Shown: piece after piece, positions 31,929-40,844 of the stretch
Numbering within the stretch: position 1 is the stretch's first letter
How the letters are laid out: each line of letters opens with the position of its first letter
From: Nitrospirota bacterium
Lineage (GTDB): Bacteria; Nitrospirota; Nitrospiria; Nitrospirales; Nitrospiraceae
NCBI GenBank assembly: GCA_005877775.1
Contig: VBOJ01000004.1
Span: 1 to 40,844, forward strand
DNA length: 40,844 nt
Reading direction: 5' to 3'
Position numbers and translations under genes: made by a program
The notes under the pieces: model-generated
What the model was told of the DNA's origin: nothing
Seen by the model: the letters and a program-made list of their open reading frames with translations, nothing else
Database searches by the model: none

Positions 31929-32345
31929 ATGGCCAAGGCGACATACATGCGGGCCACGCGCGTGGCAGATCAGATTCGCATGGAAGTGGCCGATATCCTC
32001 ATGCGTAAAGCGAAGGACCCGCGGGTGAGTTCCGTGACGGTCACGGATGTGGAGCTGACCAATGATCTTCGGTTGGCAAGGATCTATGTCACCACGTTGC
32101 AAGAAGATGATGGTGAGGCGGGCGTCTTTGCAGGGCTTGCCAAGGCGTCCGGGTTCATCCGGGCTGAGCTCGGCCGACGGCTCAGCCTCCGCTATACCCC
32201 TGAGCTGGTGTTCGAGAAGGATGTAAGCGGGCCTCGGGGGGACCGTGTCCTCTCGCTTCTGGAGGGCCTGGGAGAGAAGGGATCGAACGCTCAGCCGGGA
32301 GGAAACGAAAGCTCCGTTGAGGGCGGACGTCATGCCGACGATTGA
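31929..32345 (+). CDS. rbfA: Ribosome-binding factor A
   Basis: 138 residues; a KH-like protein that aids late 30S maturation and 16S 5'-end processing. Blocks seen: TRVADQIRMEVADILMRKAK, DPRVSSVTVTDVELTNDLRL, ARIYVTTLQ and the end ELGRRLSLRYTPELVFEKD. About 20 extra residues follow the fold (SLLEGLGEKGSNAQPGGNES onward). The stop lies 14 bases inside truB, so the two are coupled. No strong ribosome site; the 83 bases before it carry no separate gene. Confidence 0.95.
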   Translation: MAKATYMRATRVADQIRMEVADILMRKAKDPRVSSVTVTDVELTNDLRLARIYVTTLQEDDGEAGVFAGLAKASGFIRAELGRRLSLRYTPELVFEKDVSGPRGDRVLSLLEGLGEKGSNAQPGGNESSVEGGRHADD

Positions 32346-33315
32346 AGGAAGTCACGTGGCCATCGAAGGGACTGTGAACGCATCAGCAGCAAGCACCCTC
32401 GGTGACGGGATCCTGAACGTCAATAAGGCGAGAGGGTGGACTTCTCATGATGTGGTCGCCAAGCTGCGCGGCCTCTTGGGAGTGCCCAGGGTGGGCCATG
32501 CCGGCACACTTGATCCGGCTGCCACCGGTGTCCTACCGGTCCTGGTGGGGAGGGGGACGCGAATTGCCGAGTATCTGATGGACTGGGACAAGGAGTATCA
32601 CGCGGTCTTGCGGTTGGGCGAAACGACCGACACGCAGGATGCCACCGGTGCCGTGCTGACACGATCGTCGACGGACAGCCTGACCGAATCAGGCATCCGT
32701 GCCGCGATCCAGCGGTTCCAGGGGAAACTTACACAGGTGCCACCGATGTATTCCGCCGTGAAGGTTGGCGGGGTTCCTCTGTACAAGGTTGCCCGCGCGG
32801 GGCGAACCGTTCAGCGCGGGCCTCGTGATGTGGTGGTGCACGAGATCGAGGTGCTGGGCATCGCCGGTCGTGATGTCTCGCTGCGCGTCGCGTGCTCGAA
32901 AGGCACCTACGTGAGAACCCTCTGTGCAGACATCGGGGAGGCCCTGGGCGTGGGCGGTCACCTGGTGGCGCTGGAGCGGACGCGGGTGGGGCCTTTGACC
33001 GTCGACCACGCGCTCAGCGTGGAGGCCATCGGCTCCAAATTCCTGCTCGGCCGATTGGGCGAGGATGTGATGTCGCTTGATGCGGCGTTGGAGTCCTTTC
33101 CGTCGTTGACCCTGGACCAGACCACGTCCGCCCGGGTCCTGCACGGCGTCCAGGTTCCGTTCGGAGCTCTGAAGGGGGACGAGAAGACGGCCGGGATGGC
33201 TTCCGGACGACCGGTTCGACTGAAGGATCCCTCCGGGCGTTTACTGGCTCTCGGGATGATGTCCGCGGGAGACAAACCAGTCATGCGGATCCTGAAGGTA
33301 CTCGCGGATGAGTAG
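32332..33315 (+). CDS. truB: tRNA pseudouridine-55 synthase
   Basis: I start at the ATG at 32332 (327 residues), after GAGGGCGG and inside the end of rbfA; a longer frame begins within rbfA but lacks support. TruB makes pseudouridine 55 in the T-loop of tRNAs. The catalytic aspartate is Asp61 in RVGHAGTLDPAATGVLPVL. Other family blocks are GWTSHDVVAKLR, KLTQVPPMYSAVKVGG, and SKGTYVRTLCADIGEALG. The C-terminal PUA-like part (FPSLTLDQTTSARVLHGVQV) is present. Usual neighbour of rbfA and rpsO. Confidence 0.96.
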   Translation: MPTIEGSHVAIEGTVNASAASTLGDGILNVNKARGWTSHDVVAKLRGLLGVPRVGHAGTLDPAATGVLPVLVGRGTRIAEYLMDWDKEYHAVLRLGETTDTQDATGAVLTRSSTDSLTESGIRAAIQRFQGKLTQVPPMYSAVKVGGVPLYKVARAGRTVQRGPRDVVVHEIEVLGIAGRDVSLRVACSKGTYVRTLCADIGEALGVGGHLVALERTRVGPLTVDHALSVEAIGSKFLLGRLGEDVMSLDAALESFPSLTLDQTTSARVLHGVQVPFGALKGDEKTAGMASGRPVRLKDPSGRLLALGMMSAGDKPVMRILKVLADE

Positions 33316-33357
33316 CGGGAAGGGGCAAACAGAACGAACAGACGGAGGACGGGGACA

Positions 33358-33627
33358 ATGGCCTTGGTAAAGGAAGCGAAGACCGAGTTGATCCAGCAAT
33401 ACCGCCAGCATGAGACGGACACCGGCTCTCCGGAGGTGCAAATCGCGATCCTGACGAATCGCATCACCTATCTGACGGAACACTTCAAGCTCCATAGAAA
33501 GGACCACCACTCCAGAAGAGGCTTGCTGCAGTTGGTCGGCCGGCGCCGGCGACTACTCGATTATCTGCGCCGGATCGATGATGCGCGGTATCACGCAGTG
33601 TTGGACAGACTTGGTATCAGGAAGTAA
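33358..33627 (+). CDS. rpsO: 30S ribosomal protein S15
   Basis: 89 residues, the normal length. Binds 16S rRNA and helps assemble the platform of the 30S subunit. Typical sequence: [65 protein letters not shown] precedes the ATG. The next gene, pnp, is separated by a 207-base gap that contains a large palindrome. Confidence 0.98.
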   Translation: MALVKEAKTELIQQYRQHETDTGSPEVQIAILTNRITYLTEHFKLHRKDHHSRRGLLQLVGRRRRLLDYLRRIDDARYHAVLDRLGIRK

Positions 33628-33666
33628 TACAACCCCCGCCAGCGCGAGCTGAGTCGGGAACTGTCG

Positions 33667-33806
33667 CACAGATGAACACGGACATGGGCTCACCTTAGAG
33701 AAAGTTGTGAGTGATGAGTTCTGAGTGATGTCGAAACCCCACACTCAGCACTCAAAACTCATGACTCACCACTTCGGATGTGAGCGCATCTCTGTGGACA
33801 TCTGTG
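33667..33806. repeat. Nested palindromic element between rpsO and pnp
   Basis: Outer arms 33667-33693 and 33780-33806 are imperfect complements (shared core CACAGATG..CAC.GA.ATG.GCTCAC). Inner arms start with GTGAGTGATGAGTT (33707-33720) and pair, with few mismatches, to the complement at 33756-33769. The inner part is made of GAGTG/CACTC-type short repeats. The whole can fold into one long two-part hairpin about 140 bases long, in the place where enterobacteria have the RNase III site of the rpsO-pnp message. It also resembles a dispersed REP/MITE-type element. Both readings are inference. Confidence 0.75.
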
Positions 33807-33834
33807 GGACGGGCAGGAAAAGGAGACCGAGAGC

Positions 33835-35958
33835 ATGGTGCATGTCGTTGAAATGGATGTCGCGGGCCGGCGATTGCGACTGGAAACCGGGCGAGTCGCC
33901 AAGCAGGCAGACGGAGCGGTCCTGGCGACTTACGCGGACACTGTGGTGCTGGCGACCGCCGTGGCCTCCCAGACCGTCAAGCCAGGCATCGATTTTCTTC
34001 CGCTGACCGTCGATTATCAGGAAAAGGCCTACGCAGCCGGCAAGATCCCCGGCGGATACTTCAAGCGCGAGGGTCGTCCATCGGAGAAAGAGGTCCTCAC
34101 GAGTCGGCTGATTGATCGGCCGATGCGGCCGCTGTTTCCAGAGGGCTATTATTTCGAAACGCAGGTGATTGCCTCGGTGCTCTCGGCGGATCAGACCGGT
34201 TCATCCGATGTGGTCGGCATGACGGCCGCTTCGGCGGCGCTGACCTTGTCTGATATCCCTTTCGAAGGGCCCGTTGCGGGAGTGAAGATCGGCCGCGCGA
34301 ACGGTCAGTTTGTGGTCAATCCGTCTCTGGAGATTCTCGAGTCCAGCGATCTGCAATTGATCGTGGCCGGAACAGCCGATGCCGTCATGATGGTGGAAGG
34401 CGGCGGCAACGAGCTGCCGGAAGCAGTCATGATCGAGGCGATCGAATTGGCCCATGCCGAGATCAAGAAGATCGTCGCCAAGGTGCTCGAGCTGAAGGCA
34501 CTAGCCGGTCGGCCCAAACGGGCGGTCAAGGCTGAACAGATCGATCCCGCCTTGGTCAGCGAGGTGCGTCAGTTGGTGGCCGGCCCGATCAGGGAAGCCA
34601 TCTTGATCCCAAACAAAACTGCTCGACAGGAGCGGTTGGGCCAGATCCTCGAGGAGGCCGTCGAGAAATTGAAGACGGACGATCCCGATCGCAGCCGCCA
34701 TATCAAGCTCGTCTTTCACTCGCTGGAATATAGCGAAGTCCGCAACATGATTCTGGAGCGAGGCATCCGGGCTGACGGTCGGGGGCCGGCCGACATTCGC
34801 CCGGTCACCTGCGAGGTGGGGGTGCTGCCGCGGACCCACGGCTCCGCCTTGTTCACCCGAGGGGAAACGCAGAGTCTCGCGGTCGTGACACTGGGTACCA
34901 CAGAGGATGAGCAACGCATTGATGCGCTGGAAGGAGAGTACTATCGGACCTTCATGCTGCATTACAACTTCCCGCCGTTCAGCGTCGGTGAGGCGCGGCC
35001 ACTCCGCTCGCCTGGTCGCAGGGAAGTCGGCCATGGGGCGTTGGCGGAACGCGCGCTCAAGCCGGTCATTCCTCCCAAGGAGGGGAAGGACGGATTTCCC
35101 TACACGCTGCGGCTGGTGTCGGACATCCTGGAGTCGAACGGGTCTTCGTCGATGGCCACGGTCTGCGGGGGAACGCTGGCGCTGATGGATGCCGGCGTCC
35201 CGATCAGAGCGCCGGTGGCGGGGATTGCGATGGGGCTCATCAAGGAAGGTGATCGCGTCATGGTGCTGTCTGATATCCTGGGACTGGAAGATCATCTAGG
35301 CGATATGGATTTCAAGGTGACCGGCACGAAGCAGGGTGTCACGGCCCTTCAGATGGACATTAAGATCGCCGGCATCACTTCGGCTCTCATGCGACAAGCC
35401 TTGGAGCAGGCCCGCACAGGCCGCCTCTATATCCTGGGAAAGATGGCGGAAGCCCTGCTGGCCCCGCGGCCGAACCTGTCTGCCTTCGCGCCGCGCATCC
35501 ACACGATGCAGATCAAGCAGGACAGAATCCGCGATGTGATCGGTCCGGGCGGGAAGATGATCCGCAGCATCATCGCGGAATGCGGGGTCAAGATCAATGT
35601 GGAGGATACGGGCGTCGTCACGATTGCGGCGGTGGATGAAGCGTCGGCCAATAAGGCGAAGGAGATGATCAGTCGTCTCACGGAGGAAGTCGAGGTCGGC
35701 AAGATGTACCTGGGGACCGTGCGCAAGATCATGGATTTTGGCGCGTTCGTCGAAATCCTGCCGGGGACGGACGGACTGGTGCACATTTCGCAGTTGGCGC
35801 ATCATCGAGTGAAAGCGGTCTCAGACGAAGTCGCTGAGGGCGATCAAATTCTGGTGAAGGTGCTCGAAATTGACAAGCAAGGCAAGATCCGGCTCAGTCG
35901 CAAAGAGGCGATGGCTGCGCCCTCGGCGCCGCCTGTCAAAGAACCGACTGCGGGGTAG
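33835..35958 (+). CDS. pnp: Polyribonucleotide nucleotidyltransferase
   Basis: 707 residues, normal for PNPase, the 3'-5' phosphorolytic exoribonuclease of the degradosome. Two RNase PH domains ([38 protein letters not shown] in the first; [20 protein letters not shown] and [20 protein letters not shown] in the second), a KH domain ([20 protein letters not shown]) and a C-terminal S1 domain ([20 protein letters not shown]). AGGAGACCGAGAGC precedes the ATG. The M16 peptidase gene follows after 6 bases. Confidence 0.98.
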   Translation: MVHVVEMDVAGRRLRLETGRVAKQADGAVLATYADTVVLATAVASQTVKPGIDFLPLTVDYQEKAYAAGKIPGGYFKREGRPSEKEVLTSRLIDRPMRPLFPEGYYFETQVIASVLSADQTGSSDVVGMTAASAALTLSDIPFEGPVAGVKIGRANGQFVVNPSLEILESSDLQLIVAGTADAVMMVEGGGNELPEAVMIEAIELAHAEIKKIVAKVLELKALAGRPKRAVKAEQIDPALVSEVRQLVAGPIREAILIPNKTARQERLGQILEEAVEKLKTDDPDRSRHIKLVFHSLEYSEVRNMILERGIRADGRGPADIRPVTCEVGVLPRTHGSALFTRGETQSLAVVTLGTTEDEQRIDALEGEYYRTFMLHYNFPPFSVGEARPLRSPGRREVGHGALAERALKPVIPPKEGKDGFPYTLRLVSDILESNGSSSMATVCGGTLALMDAGVPIRAPVAGIAMGLIKEGDRVMVLSDILGLEDHLGDMDFKVTGTKQGVTALQMDIKIAGITSALMRQALEQARTGRLYILGKMAEALLAPRPNLSAFAPRIHTMQIKQDRIRDVIGPGGKMIRSIIAECGVKINVEDTGVVTIAAVDEASANKAKEMISRLTEEVEVGKMYLGTVRKIMDFGAFVEILPGTDGLVHISQLAHHRVKAVSDEVAEGDQILVKVLEIDKQGKIRLSRKEAMAAPSAPPVKEPTAG

Positions 35959-35964
35959 GGACAG

Positions 35965-37218
35965 GTGTATCGAAAGTTCGTGTTGGGCAATGGGCTGCGG
36001 GTGGTGACCGAGCGGATTCCGACCCTCAAGTCGGTCACGATCGGTGTCTGGGTCAATGTAGGGTCCCGCGATGAGGCCGCCGGAGAAGAAGGCCTGTCCC
36101 ACTTCATCGAACATATGTTTTTCAAAGGGACCAGGCGTCGCTCGGCCACTCAGATTTCCCGAGAGATAGACGAGTTGGGCGGGGAGCTGAACGCCTTCAC
36201 CAGCCGGGAAACGACGACCTTCTATGCCAAGGTGTTGGACCAGCAGTTGCGGCCGGCCGTCGGCTTGCTGGCGGATCTCTTTCATCACTCGAGGTTCGAT
36301 GCCAAGGAAGTCGAAAAGGAAAAGCAGGTAGTCCTGGAAGAAATTCGGATGGTTGAGGACGATCCGGAGGATCTGGTTCAAGACCTCCATACCGAGCAGA
36401 CACTCGCGCGGCATCCGCTTGGTCGGCCCATCCTGGGAAAGGCGGTCACGATCAAGGGATTGCGCCGGGGACAGCTCCTGCGCTACATCCGTGACCACTA
36501 TGATCCTTTCCAGACCGTCGTGGCCGTGGCTGGAAATTTTACGGTGAAGGAATTGAGACCGTTGCTGGAATCCACCTTGGGCTCCTTCGAAGGCGGAAGC
36601 CGGCCCAAGCTGGACCGCTGGCCTCCTAAGATGACCGGAGGGCTGATGGTGCGGCGGAAGCCGCTTGAGCAGGCCCACCTGTGTGTGGGGCTTAAAGGAG
36701 TTCCGGCCGGTCATAAAGACCGATACGCAGCCCATGCTCTCAACGTCGTGCTCGGCGGGAGCGTCAGTTCTCGCCTGTTCCAAGAGATCCGGGAAAAGCG
36801 AGGTCTGACCTATTCCATCTACTCGTACCTCTCCACGTTCTCCGACGTGGGGACTCTGACGGTCTATGCAGCGACGAGAGCTCGTGAGGCCCCCCGGGTC
36901 GTCGAGTTGATCTGCCGGGAGATCCGGAAATTACGCGCTGATGGTGTGGACCGCAAGGAACTGGAGCGAGCCAAGAACCAGATGAAGGGGAGCGTGATGC
37001 TTGGCCTTGAGAGTTCCCACAGTCGCATGAGCAAGCTTGCGAAAGATGAGCTCTATCAGGGACGACACGCGTCTCTTGCGGAGATCATCGCTGAGATCGA
37101 CCAAGTGTCGGCGGGTCACCTGCTCTCGCTGAGTCGCGAACTCCTTGATCGGAATTGCTTGTCGGTGACGGCGCTCGGGCCGGTCTCGGATCGCTCCATC
37201 TCCTCTGCTCTGCCTTGA
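35965..37218 (+). CDS. M16-family zinc peptidase (YmxG/PqqL-like)
   Basis: 417 residues from a GTG start 6 bases after pnp. The inverted zinc motif HFIEH lies at 46-50, followed by FKGT and, about 75 residues later, the third ligand in EEIRMVEDDPED (Glu125 or 126). The second half is the inactive homologous domain with HLCVGLKGVPAGHKDRYAAH and the strongly conserved GLTYSIYSYLSTFSDVGTLT. M16 proteins of this size act as dimers on small peptides; members directly after pnp are frequent, with unknown substrates. No signal peptide. Confidence 0.95.
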   Translation: MYRKFVLGNGLRVVTERIPTLKSVTIGVWVNVGSRDEAAGEEGLSHFIEHMFFKGTRRRSATQISREIDELGGELNAFTSRETTTFYAKVLDQQLRPAVGLLADLFHHSRFDAKEVEKEKQVVLEEIRMVEDDPEDLVQDLHTEQTLARHPLGRPILGKAVTIKGLRRGQLLRYIRDHYDPFQTVVAVAGNFTVKELRPLLESTLGSFEGGSRPKLDRWPPKMTGGLMVRRKPLEQAHLCVGLKGVPAGHKDRYAAHALNVVLGGSVSSRLFQEIREKRGLTYSIYSYLSTFSDVGTLTVYAATRAREAPRVVELICREIRKLRADGVDRKELERAKNQMKGSVMLGLESSHSRMSKLAKDELYQGRHASLAEIIAEIDQVSAGHLLSLSRELLDRNCLSVTALGPVSDRSISSALP

Positions 37219-37308
37219 ACGTCGGCTCTCGTCGGATCGCTCCGCAAGCCTTTGTTCAATAAGAGATTCTCTTCGTGCGCGTGATTGGAGCTAGGGGGAA
37301 ATATCCCC

Positions 37309-37338
37309 TTGACAAGCAAGGGGGCGATTGGGTAGGAT
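37309..37338 (+). promoter_or_regulatory. Promoter of the secreted-protein genes
   Basis: TTGACA (37309-37314), 18 bases, TAGGAT (37333-37338, 4/6 match). The first start codon, at 37527, is about 180 bases further on. The leader contains GAGGAAGTTCTTCCTC (37419-37434), a perfect 6-bp hairpin, and no frame that looks translated. Confidence 0.65.
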
Positions 37339-37526
37339 CGCACCCTGTCTTTGCGGATTGCCCGTGCCTCTACTCAGATCGAGCGGCGAAGAATTTATTG
37401 TGGGAGGAAAGGAGGTCGAGGAAGTTCTTCCTCAGGCGGGATTTTCATTATCTAGTTGATCGTGCTGTTCTTTTACGCAGTTGTTCATCCAAAGGGCGTG
37501 ATGTTCATGGTAAGGAGGTGCGAGGA

Positions 37527-38036
37527 ATGAATAGGCTCGTTGTCATAGCCGCAGTTGCAGTCTTCGTTATTGCCGGCCTCCTGACGGCCGGTTTTGTCGC
37601 TGCCGCAGATGCACCAGCCGCTGGAGGTGTTACCGAACTGGGGAAGATTCCCTTGAAGGGCCAGGCCGTGAAGACTCTCAAGGGTCGTGTGTGGTCGCAA
37701 TGGGCGGACAATCCAGATCAGGAGCTCCTGTTTGGTATCCAGTACTGGAACACTGGTGAACCGGCTTCCGGGACTCCAGCCGGCAGGGCGTCATCCGATC
37801 TGGACGTACGACCTCCGGATCCGCTGTTCGTGTGCTGTGCATGGGGCTTTGTTGGAGGAACCGAAAAGAACAATCCCTACGCCGGATGGTACCATGCTCA
37901 GACGACCGTCCGCCTTGCTGTGAAGGACAAGGCGCTCATGGACCAGATCATCAAAGCGTCCCAAGACCTGGTGGCGATGGAAGTGACACTTGATGGTCGA
38001 ACGATCACCGGGTTCAAGCCCCTGAAAAAGGATTAG
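37527..38036 (+). CDS. Secreted protein of unknown function, 169 aa
   Basis: The ATG at 37527 follows TAAGGAGG; a longer frame upstream covers the promoter and is rejected. A signal peptide (RLVVIAAVAVFVIAGLLTAG) is cut near AAADAP. The mature domain of about 140 residues contains VKTLKGRVWSQWADNPDQEL, LFGIQYWNTGEPASGTP, a PPDPLFVCCAWGFVGG stretch with two adjacent cysteines, and KALMDQIIKASQDLVAMEVT. The adjacent Cys-Cys and the aromatic-rich centre are unusual. No family recognised. A second secreted protein follows 73 bases later, probably on the same transcript. Confidence 0.75.
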   Translation: MNRLVVIAAVAVFVIAGLLTAGFVAAADAPAAGGVTELGKIPLKGQAVKTLKGRVWSQWADNPDQELLFGIQYWNTGEPASGTPAGRASSDLDVRPPDPLFVCCAWGFVGGTEKNNPYAGWYHAQTTVRLAVKDKALMDQIIKASQDLVAMEVTLDGRTITGFKPLKKD

Positions 38037-38109
38037 GGTGATTGACCGATTGTCTGTTCCGGCCTGACCGCAATGTCTTTATAAACTGGTGTGTGAGGGG
38101 GAGGCATTT

Positions 38110-38784
38110 ATGAGAGTTCATGGAAAAGGCTGGGTGTTTGTCGCCGCCTTGGTCATGGTCGTGGGAGTGACTTCGACCGCGCTGGCCATCGAGGCGTTCC
38201 AGGAACGGTTCGAGTGGGGTGACATGAGCAAGCCGACCACGTTGACCGGCCGAGTCATCATCCTCGATCCCTATGATGAGGCAGTGTGGATTAATACCGC
38301 GGTGCTGGGTGGCAACGCGGAAAGCGGTTACTACTGGCAGAAGATTCACCCGGGGAAGAACCTCAAGTTCTATGCTGCTGACAAGAAGGTGTGGGAGGAA
38401 TTGAAATCCATGGCACGGCCCCACGCGGGACCGGCGGCTGCGAAAGAAGTGCCGCCCGCCTCGGCGAGCACCTTGATCGAGTTTGTAGCTCAGGAGGTGG
38501 AGCAGAACAAGCGGGTGATCACGTCAGTGAAGAAGCTGCCGGAGATCGCTGGAGACCCGGCTAAGCCGCGGAGTATCAGGGCTTTGATGACCAAGGAATG
38601 TCAGCAGGCAGCTAGTGATTTCGACAAGGCCTGTTATCAGGCCAAGCGAAGCCTCAATACCTCTCCGAAGGGCAGAGAGGCGACACCCATGCAATATGAT
38701 GTCTTGCTACCAGGCGGAAAGGTCGCGGCGTCCGGCTTAACACCCTGGAGCGCCAACGAAGACACCCTCGGCGGCGGGCACTGA
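38110..38784 (+). CDS. Secreted protein of unknown function, 224 aa
   Basis: GAGGGGGAGG directly precedes the ATG at 38110 (a GTG at 38089 is less likely). Signal peptide KGWVFVAALVMVVGVTSTAL, cut near ALAIEA. The mature part starts with FQERFEWGDMSKPTTLTGRV and contains DPYDEAVWINTAVLGGNAES, YYWQKIHPGKNLKFYAADKK, a helix-rich middle (ASTLIEFVAQEVEQNKRVIT) and two cysteines (KECQQAAS, KACYQAKR). Both this protein and the previous one begin with a strand pattern LTGRV or LKGRV, suggesting a shared beta domain. Followed by a strong terminator. Function unknown. Confidence 0.72.
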   Translation: MRVHGKGWVFVAALVMVVGVTSTALAIEAFQERFEWGDMSKPTTLTGRVIILDPYDEAVWINTAVLGGNAESGYYWQKIHPGKNLKFYAADKKVWEELKSMARPHAGPAAAKEVPPASASTLIEFVAQEVEQNKRVITSVKKLPEIAGDPAKPRSIRALMTKECQQAASDFDKACYQAKRSLNTSPKGREATPMQYDVLLPGGKVAASGLTPWSANEDTLGGGH

Positions 38785-38808
38785 GAACGAACAAGAAGTG
38801 GAGTGAGT

Positions 38809-38843
38809 GAGGGGGCGCCATGCAAACAGCATGGCGCCCCCTC
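38809..38843. terminator. Strong hairpin terminator between secreted-protein gene and mutS
   Basis: A perfect 15-bp stem, GAGGGGGCGCCATGC (38809-38823) and GCATGGCGCCCCCTC (38829-38843), with loop AAACA. It lies between two convergent genes and can act in both directions; the tail on the plus strand (CTCATTT) has only a short T-run. Confidence 0.85.
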
Positions 38844-38850
38844 CTCATTT

Positions 38851-40844
38851 CTACGGCTTCTCATCCTCCAACCGACGTTGAAGTTCAGCCAGACGGTTCA
38901 GCGCTTCCAAGGGGGTCATGGAGAACAGGTCCATTTGCCGCACCTCTTCAATGATCGGATGAGGCTGAGGCAGCGAATGATCCGAGCGAGGGGGCTCGTT
39001 CTCGAGGGCCTGGTCAGGAGGGACACCTGTGGCCGGACGCTCGAGTTGAGCTAACACTTCCCCCGCACGGGTGATCACGGGAGCCGGAAGGCCGGCCAGC
39101 CTGGCCACATGAATCCCGTAACTTCGGTCTGCTCCTCCCTCTACGATTTTCCTCAGGAAGAGCACTTCCCCATCTCGTTCTCGAACTGAGACCGAGTAAT
39201 TTTTGACGCCCTCCCGCAGCCCGGCCAGTTGAGTCATCTCGTGGTAATGGGTGGCAAAGAGTGTCCGTGCACCCAGGTGGCGTCGATCCTGGATATACTC
39301 AGCCACCGCCCAGGCAATGCTGAGTCCATCATAGGTGCTGGTCCCGCGTCCGATCTCATCCAGCAGGATCAAGCTGCGGGTGGTCGCGCTGTTCAGGATT
39401 TGCGCGGTTTCGGTCATTTCTACCATGAATGTGCTCTGCCCGCCCGTCAGGTTGTCTGACGCGCCCACGCGAGTAAAGATGCGGTCCACCAGACCGACGC
39501 TGGCCGACCGGGCAGGAACGAAACTGCCCATTTGGGCCATCAGCACGATCAGCGCGACCTGTCGGAGGTAGGTGCTCTTCCCGGCCATATTCGGCCCGGT
39601 GATGATCAAGAGCCGGTTGGCCTCGAGATCGATCAGGATGTCGTTCGGGATGAATCCCCCTGGGAGAGCCAGCCGTTCCACCACCGGATGTCGACCCTCG
39701 GTGATTCGAATCGTTCCTCCCTCATTGACGTCGGGGCGGGCATACTGGTTGATCGCCGCTGTTTCAGCCAGGGCCGTCAGCACGTCCAGCACCGCGAGCA
39801 CGGTTGCCATCATCTGGAGGCGTGGAGTCTCTTGTGTCAATTGTGTGCAGATCTCCTCAAAGAGTTCCTGCTCAAGCGTGGTGACGCTCAGCTCGGCGCC
39901 GGTCACCTTGTCTTCCAGCTCCTTCAGTTCGGTGGTCGTGAATCGTTCGGCGTTGACGAGCGTCTGCTTCCGGATATAGTGAGCGGGGACACGAGCCAGG
40001 TTCGCCTTCGTCACCTCGATGTAATAGCCGAACACTTGATTGAATCGCACTTTCAACGATTCGATGCCGGTGTGTGCCCGCTCGCGAGCCTCCAGTCCGG
40101 CAATCCAGCCTTTCCCCTCTCGGCTCGTCTTGCGCAGTTCATCCAGAGGAGGGTGGTAGCCGTTTTTGATCAGTCCACCGTCTCGGATTGAAGCTGGGGC
40201 GTCCGGAAGGATCGCGCGTTCGATCATCTCGTGAATGTCGGCCAAATCGTCCCAGGATCGAGCGAGGTCGTGGAGCAGCGAACCACGGAGGGACGCCACG
40301 TGCCTCCGGATCTCAGGAAGGGCCGCAACCGACTGCTTCAACGCCAGCACATCGCGTGGAGTCGCCGCTCCAAGGGAAATCCTGCTGCTCAACCGCGCGA
40401 CATCCTGAACCGTTCTGAGCGCGGTCCTGATGCCGGTGCGGGCCCGGAGTTGTTCGACCAGTTCGGCCACCGCATCGAGACGAGATTGAATAGGGGCGGG
40501 CTTCACCAGCGGCCGGATGATCCAGTCTCGCAGCAGGCGGCTACCCATGACGGTGACAGTTCGGTTGAGGACCGAGAGCAGGGTGGGTGGTCTCTGATCG
40601 TTGGGGGCAAGGTGAACCGCCAGCGGTCTGATGAGTTCCAGGTTGCGAATGGTGATGCTGTCGAGATGCATCTCATGATCGGGATGCCGGACCCGTAGTC
40701 GGCGCACATGGTCAAGACAGGCTGTCGGCTGAGTCGCACGGAGGTATTGCATCACGGCCCCGGCTGCCTGCAGGCCCAGACTCAGTCCCCGGCAACCGAA
40801 TCCGTCAAGAGAGTCAACTCCGAACTGTTTCCGTAAGCTCAGTT
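38851..40844 (-). CDS. mutS: DNA mismatch repair protein MutS, 5' end beyond window
   Basis: The frame stays open to the right edge, so the N-terminal mismatch-recognition domain is missing. About 664 residues are visible: part of the connector (KQFGVDSLDGFG, then AAGAVMQYLRATQ), the lever and clamp with FNQVFGYYIEVTKANLARVP, and the ATPase with Walker A GPNMAGKST, the ARSASVGLVDRIFTRVGASD block, Walker B LILLDEIGRGTSTYDGLS and HYHEMTQLA. The C-terminal region ends PLEALNRLAELQRRLEDEKP. Length and motifs are those of MutS1, not MutS2 (no Smr domain seen). Recognises base mismatches and recruits MutL. Confidence 0.97.
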   Translation of the reverse strand, partial: LSLRKQFGVDSLDGFGCRGLSLGLQAAGAVMQYLRATQPTACLDHVRRLRVRHPDHEMHLDSITIRNLELIRPLAVHLAPNDQRPPTLLSVLNRTVTVMGSRLLRDWIIRPLVKPAPIQSRLDAVAELVEQLRARTGIRTALRTVQDVARLSSRISLGAATPRDVLALKQSVAALPEIRRHVASLRGSLLHDLARSWDDLADIHEMIERAILPDAPASIRDGGLIKNGYHPPLDELRKTSREGKGWIAGLEARERAHTGIESLKVRFNQVFGYYIEVTKANLARVPAHYIRKQTLVNAERFTTTELKELEDKVTGAELSVTTLEQELFEEICTQLTQETPRLQMMATVLAVLDVLTALAETAAINQYARPDVNEGGTIRITEGRHPVVERLALPGGFIPNDILIDLEANRLLIITGPNMAGKSTYLRQVALIVLMAQMGSFVPARSASVGLVDRIFTRVGASDNLTGGQSTFMVEMTETAQILNSATTRSLILLDEIGRGTSTYDGLSIAWAVAEYIQDRRHLGARTLFATHYHEMTQLAGLREGVKNYSVSVRERDGEVLFLRKIVEGGADRSYGIHVARLAGLPAPVITRAGEVLAQLERPATGVPPDQALENEPPRSDHSLPQPHPIIEEVRQMDLFSMTPLEALNRLAELQRRLEDEKP

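Noticed and set aside
33667-33806. CRISPR-like array (short repeated GAGTG/CACTC units)
   Set aside because: The units are palindromic arms of one hairpin, with no regular repeat-spacer pattern and no cas genes.

Overview
The window looks like a chromosomal segment of a GC-rich, free-living bacterium. My best guess is a Nitrospira-like member of Nitrospirota. This rests on impressions from memory only: the adjacent 2[4Fe-4S] ferredoxin, the HEAT-repeat cluster, secreted proteins of unknown function, and long palindromic repeats between genes. No rRNA or tRNA gene was seen, so the assignment is tentative.

Region 1 (1-3948) is more A+T-rich than the rest and reads as a defence locus. Running left from about 1100 are a single-domain ubiquitin-like protein ending in glycine, an E2-like protein with no cysteine, and a JAB/JAMM isopeptidase that runs off the window edge. 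Running right from 1300 are an XRE regulator, an ImmA/IrrE-type metallopeptidase, an AvcD-like nucleotide deaminase with a P-loop-like N-terminal domain, and a 52-residue protein. The two arms share about 200 bp that hold two face-to-face promoters and three ACATGT sites exactly 17 bp apart.

Region 2 (3949-7034) is a patchwork of small plus-strand genes. It has a DUF4160/DUF2442 pair with the first partner truncated, a 99-residue protein, a ParD/RelE-like pair whose toxin has an amber codon, and two secreted proteins. Between these units lie decayed reverse-strand fragments of the 3' end of the alpha/beta-hydrolase-like gene that stands complete at 7075-8358.

Region 3 (7075-19160) holds envelope and scaffold-type proteins: the hydrolase-like protein without its nucleophile serine, two LPP20/FlgT-like secreted proteins, a degenerate phosphodiesterase-like protein, a secreted beta-propeller, and five HEAT-repeat proteins.

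Region 4 (19180-26913) is mixed housekeeping and redox genes: UDP-glucose dehydrogenase, a CBS protein, a membrane aminopropyltransferase-like protein, a cupredoxin with an unusual copper site, a ferredoxin, DUF192, Rieske and chagasin-type proteins, and a D-alanine aminotransferase-like enzyme.

Region 5 (27079-37218) is the conserved translation and RNA operon rimP-nusA-infB-DUF503-rbfA-truB-rpsO-pnp followed by an M16 peptidase. A large nested palindrome lies between rpsO and pnp. Two secreted unknown proteins follow, then a strong terminator, then a mutS gene that enters from the right edge.
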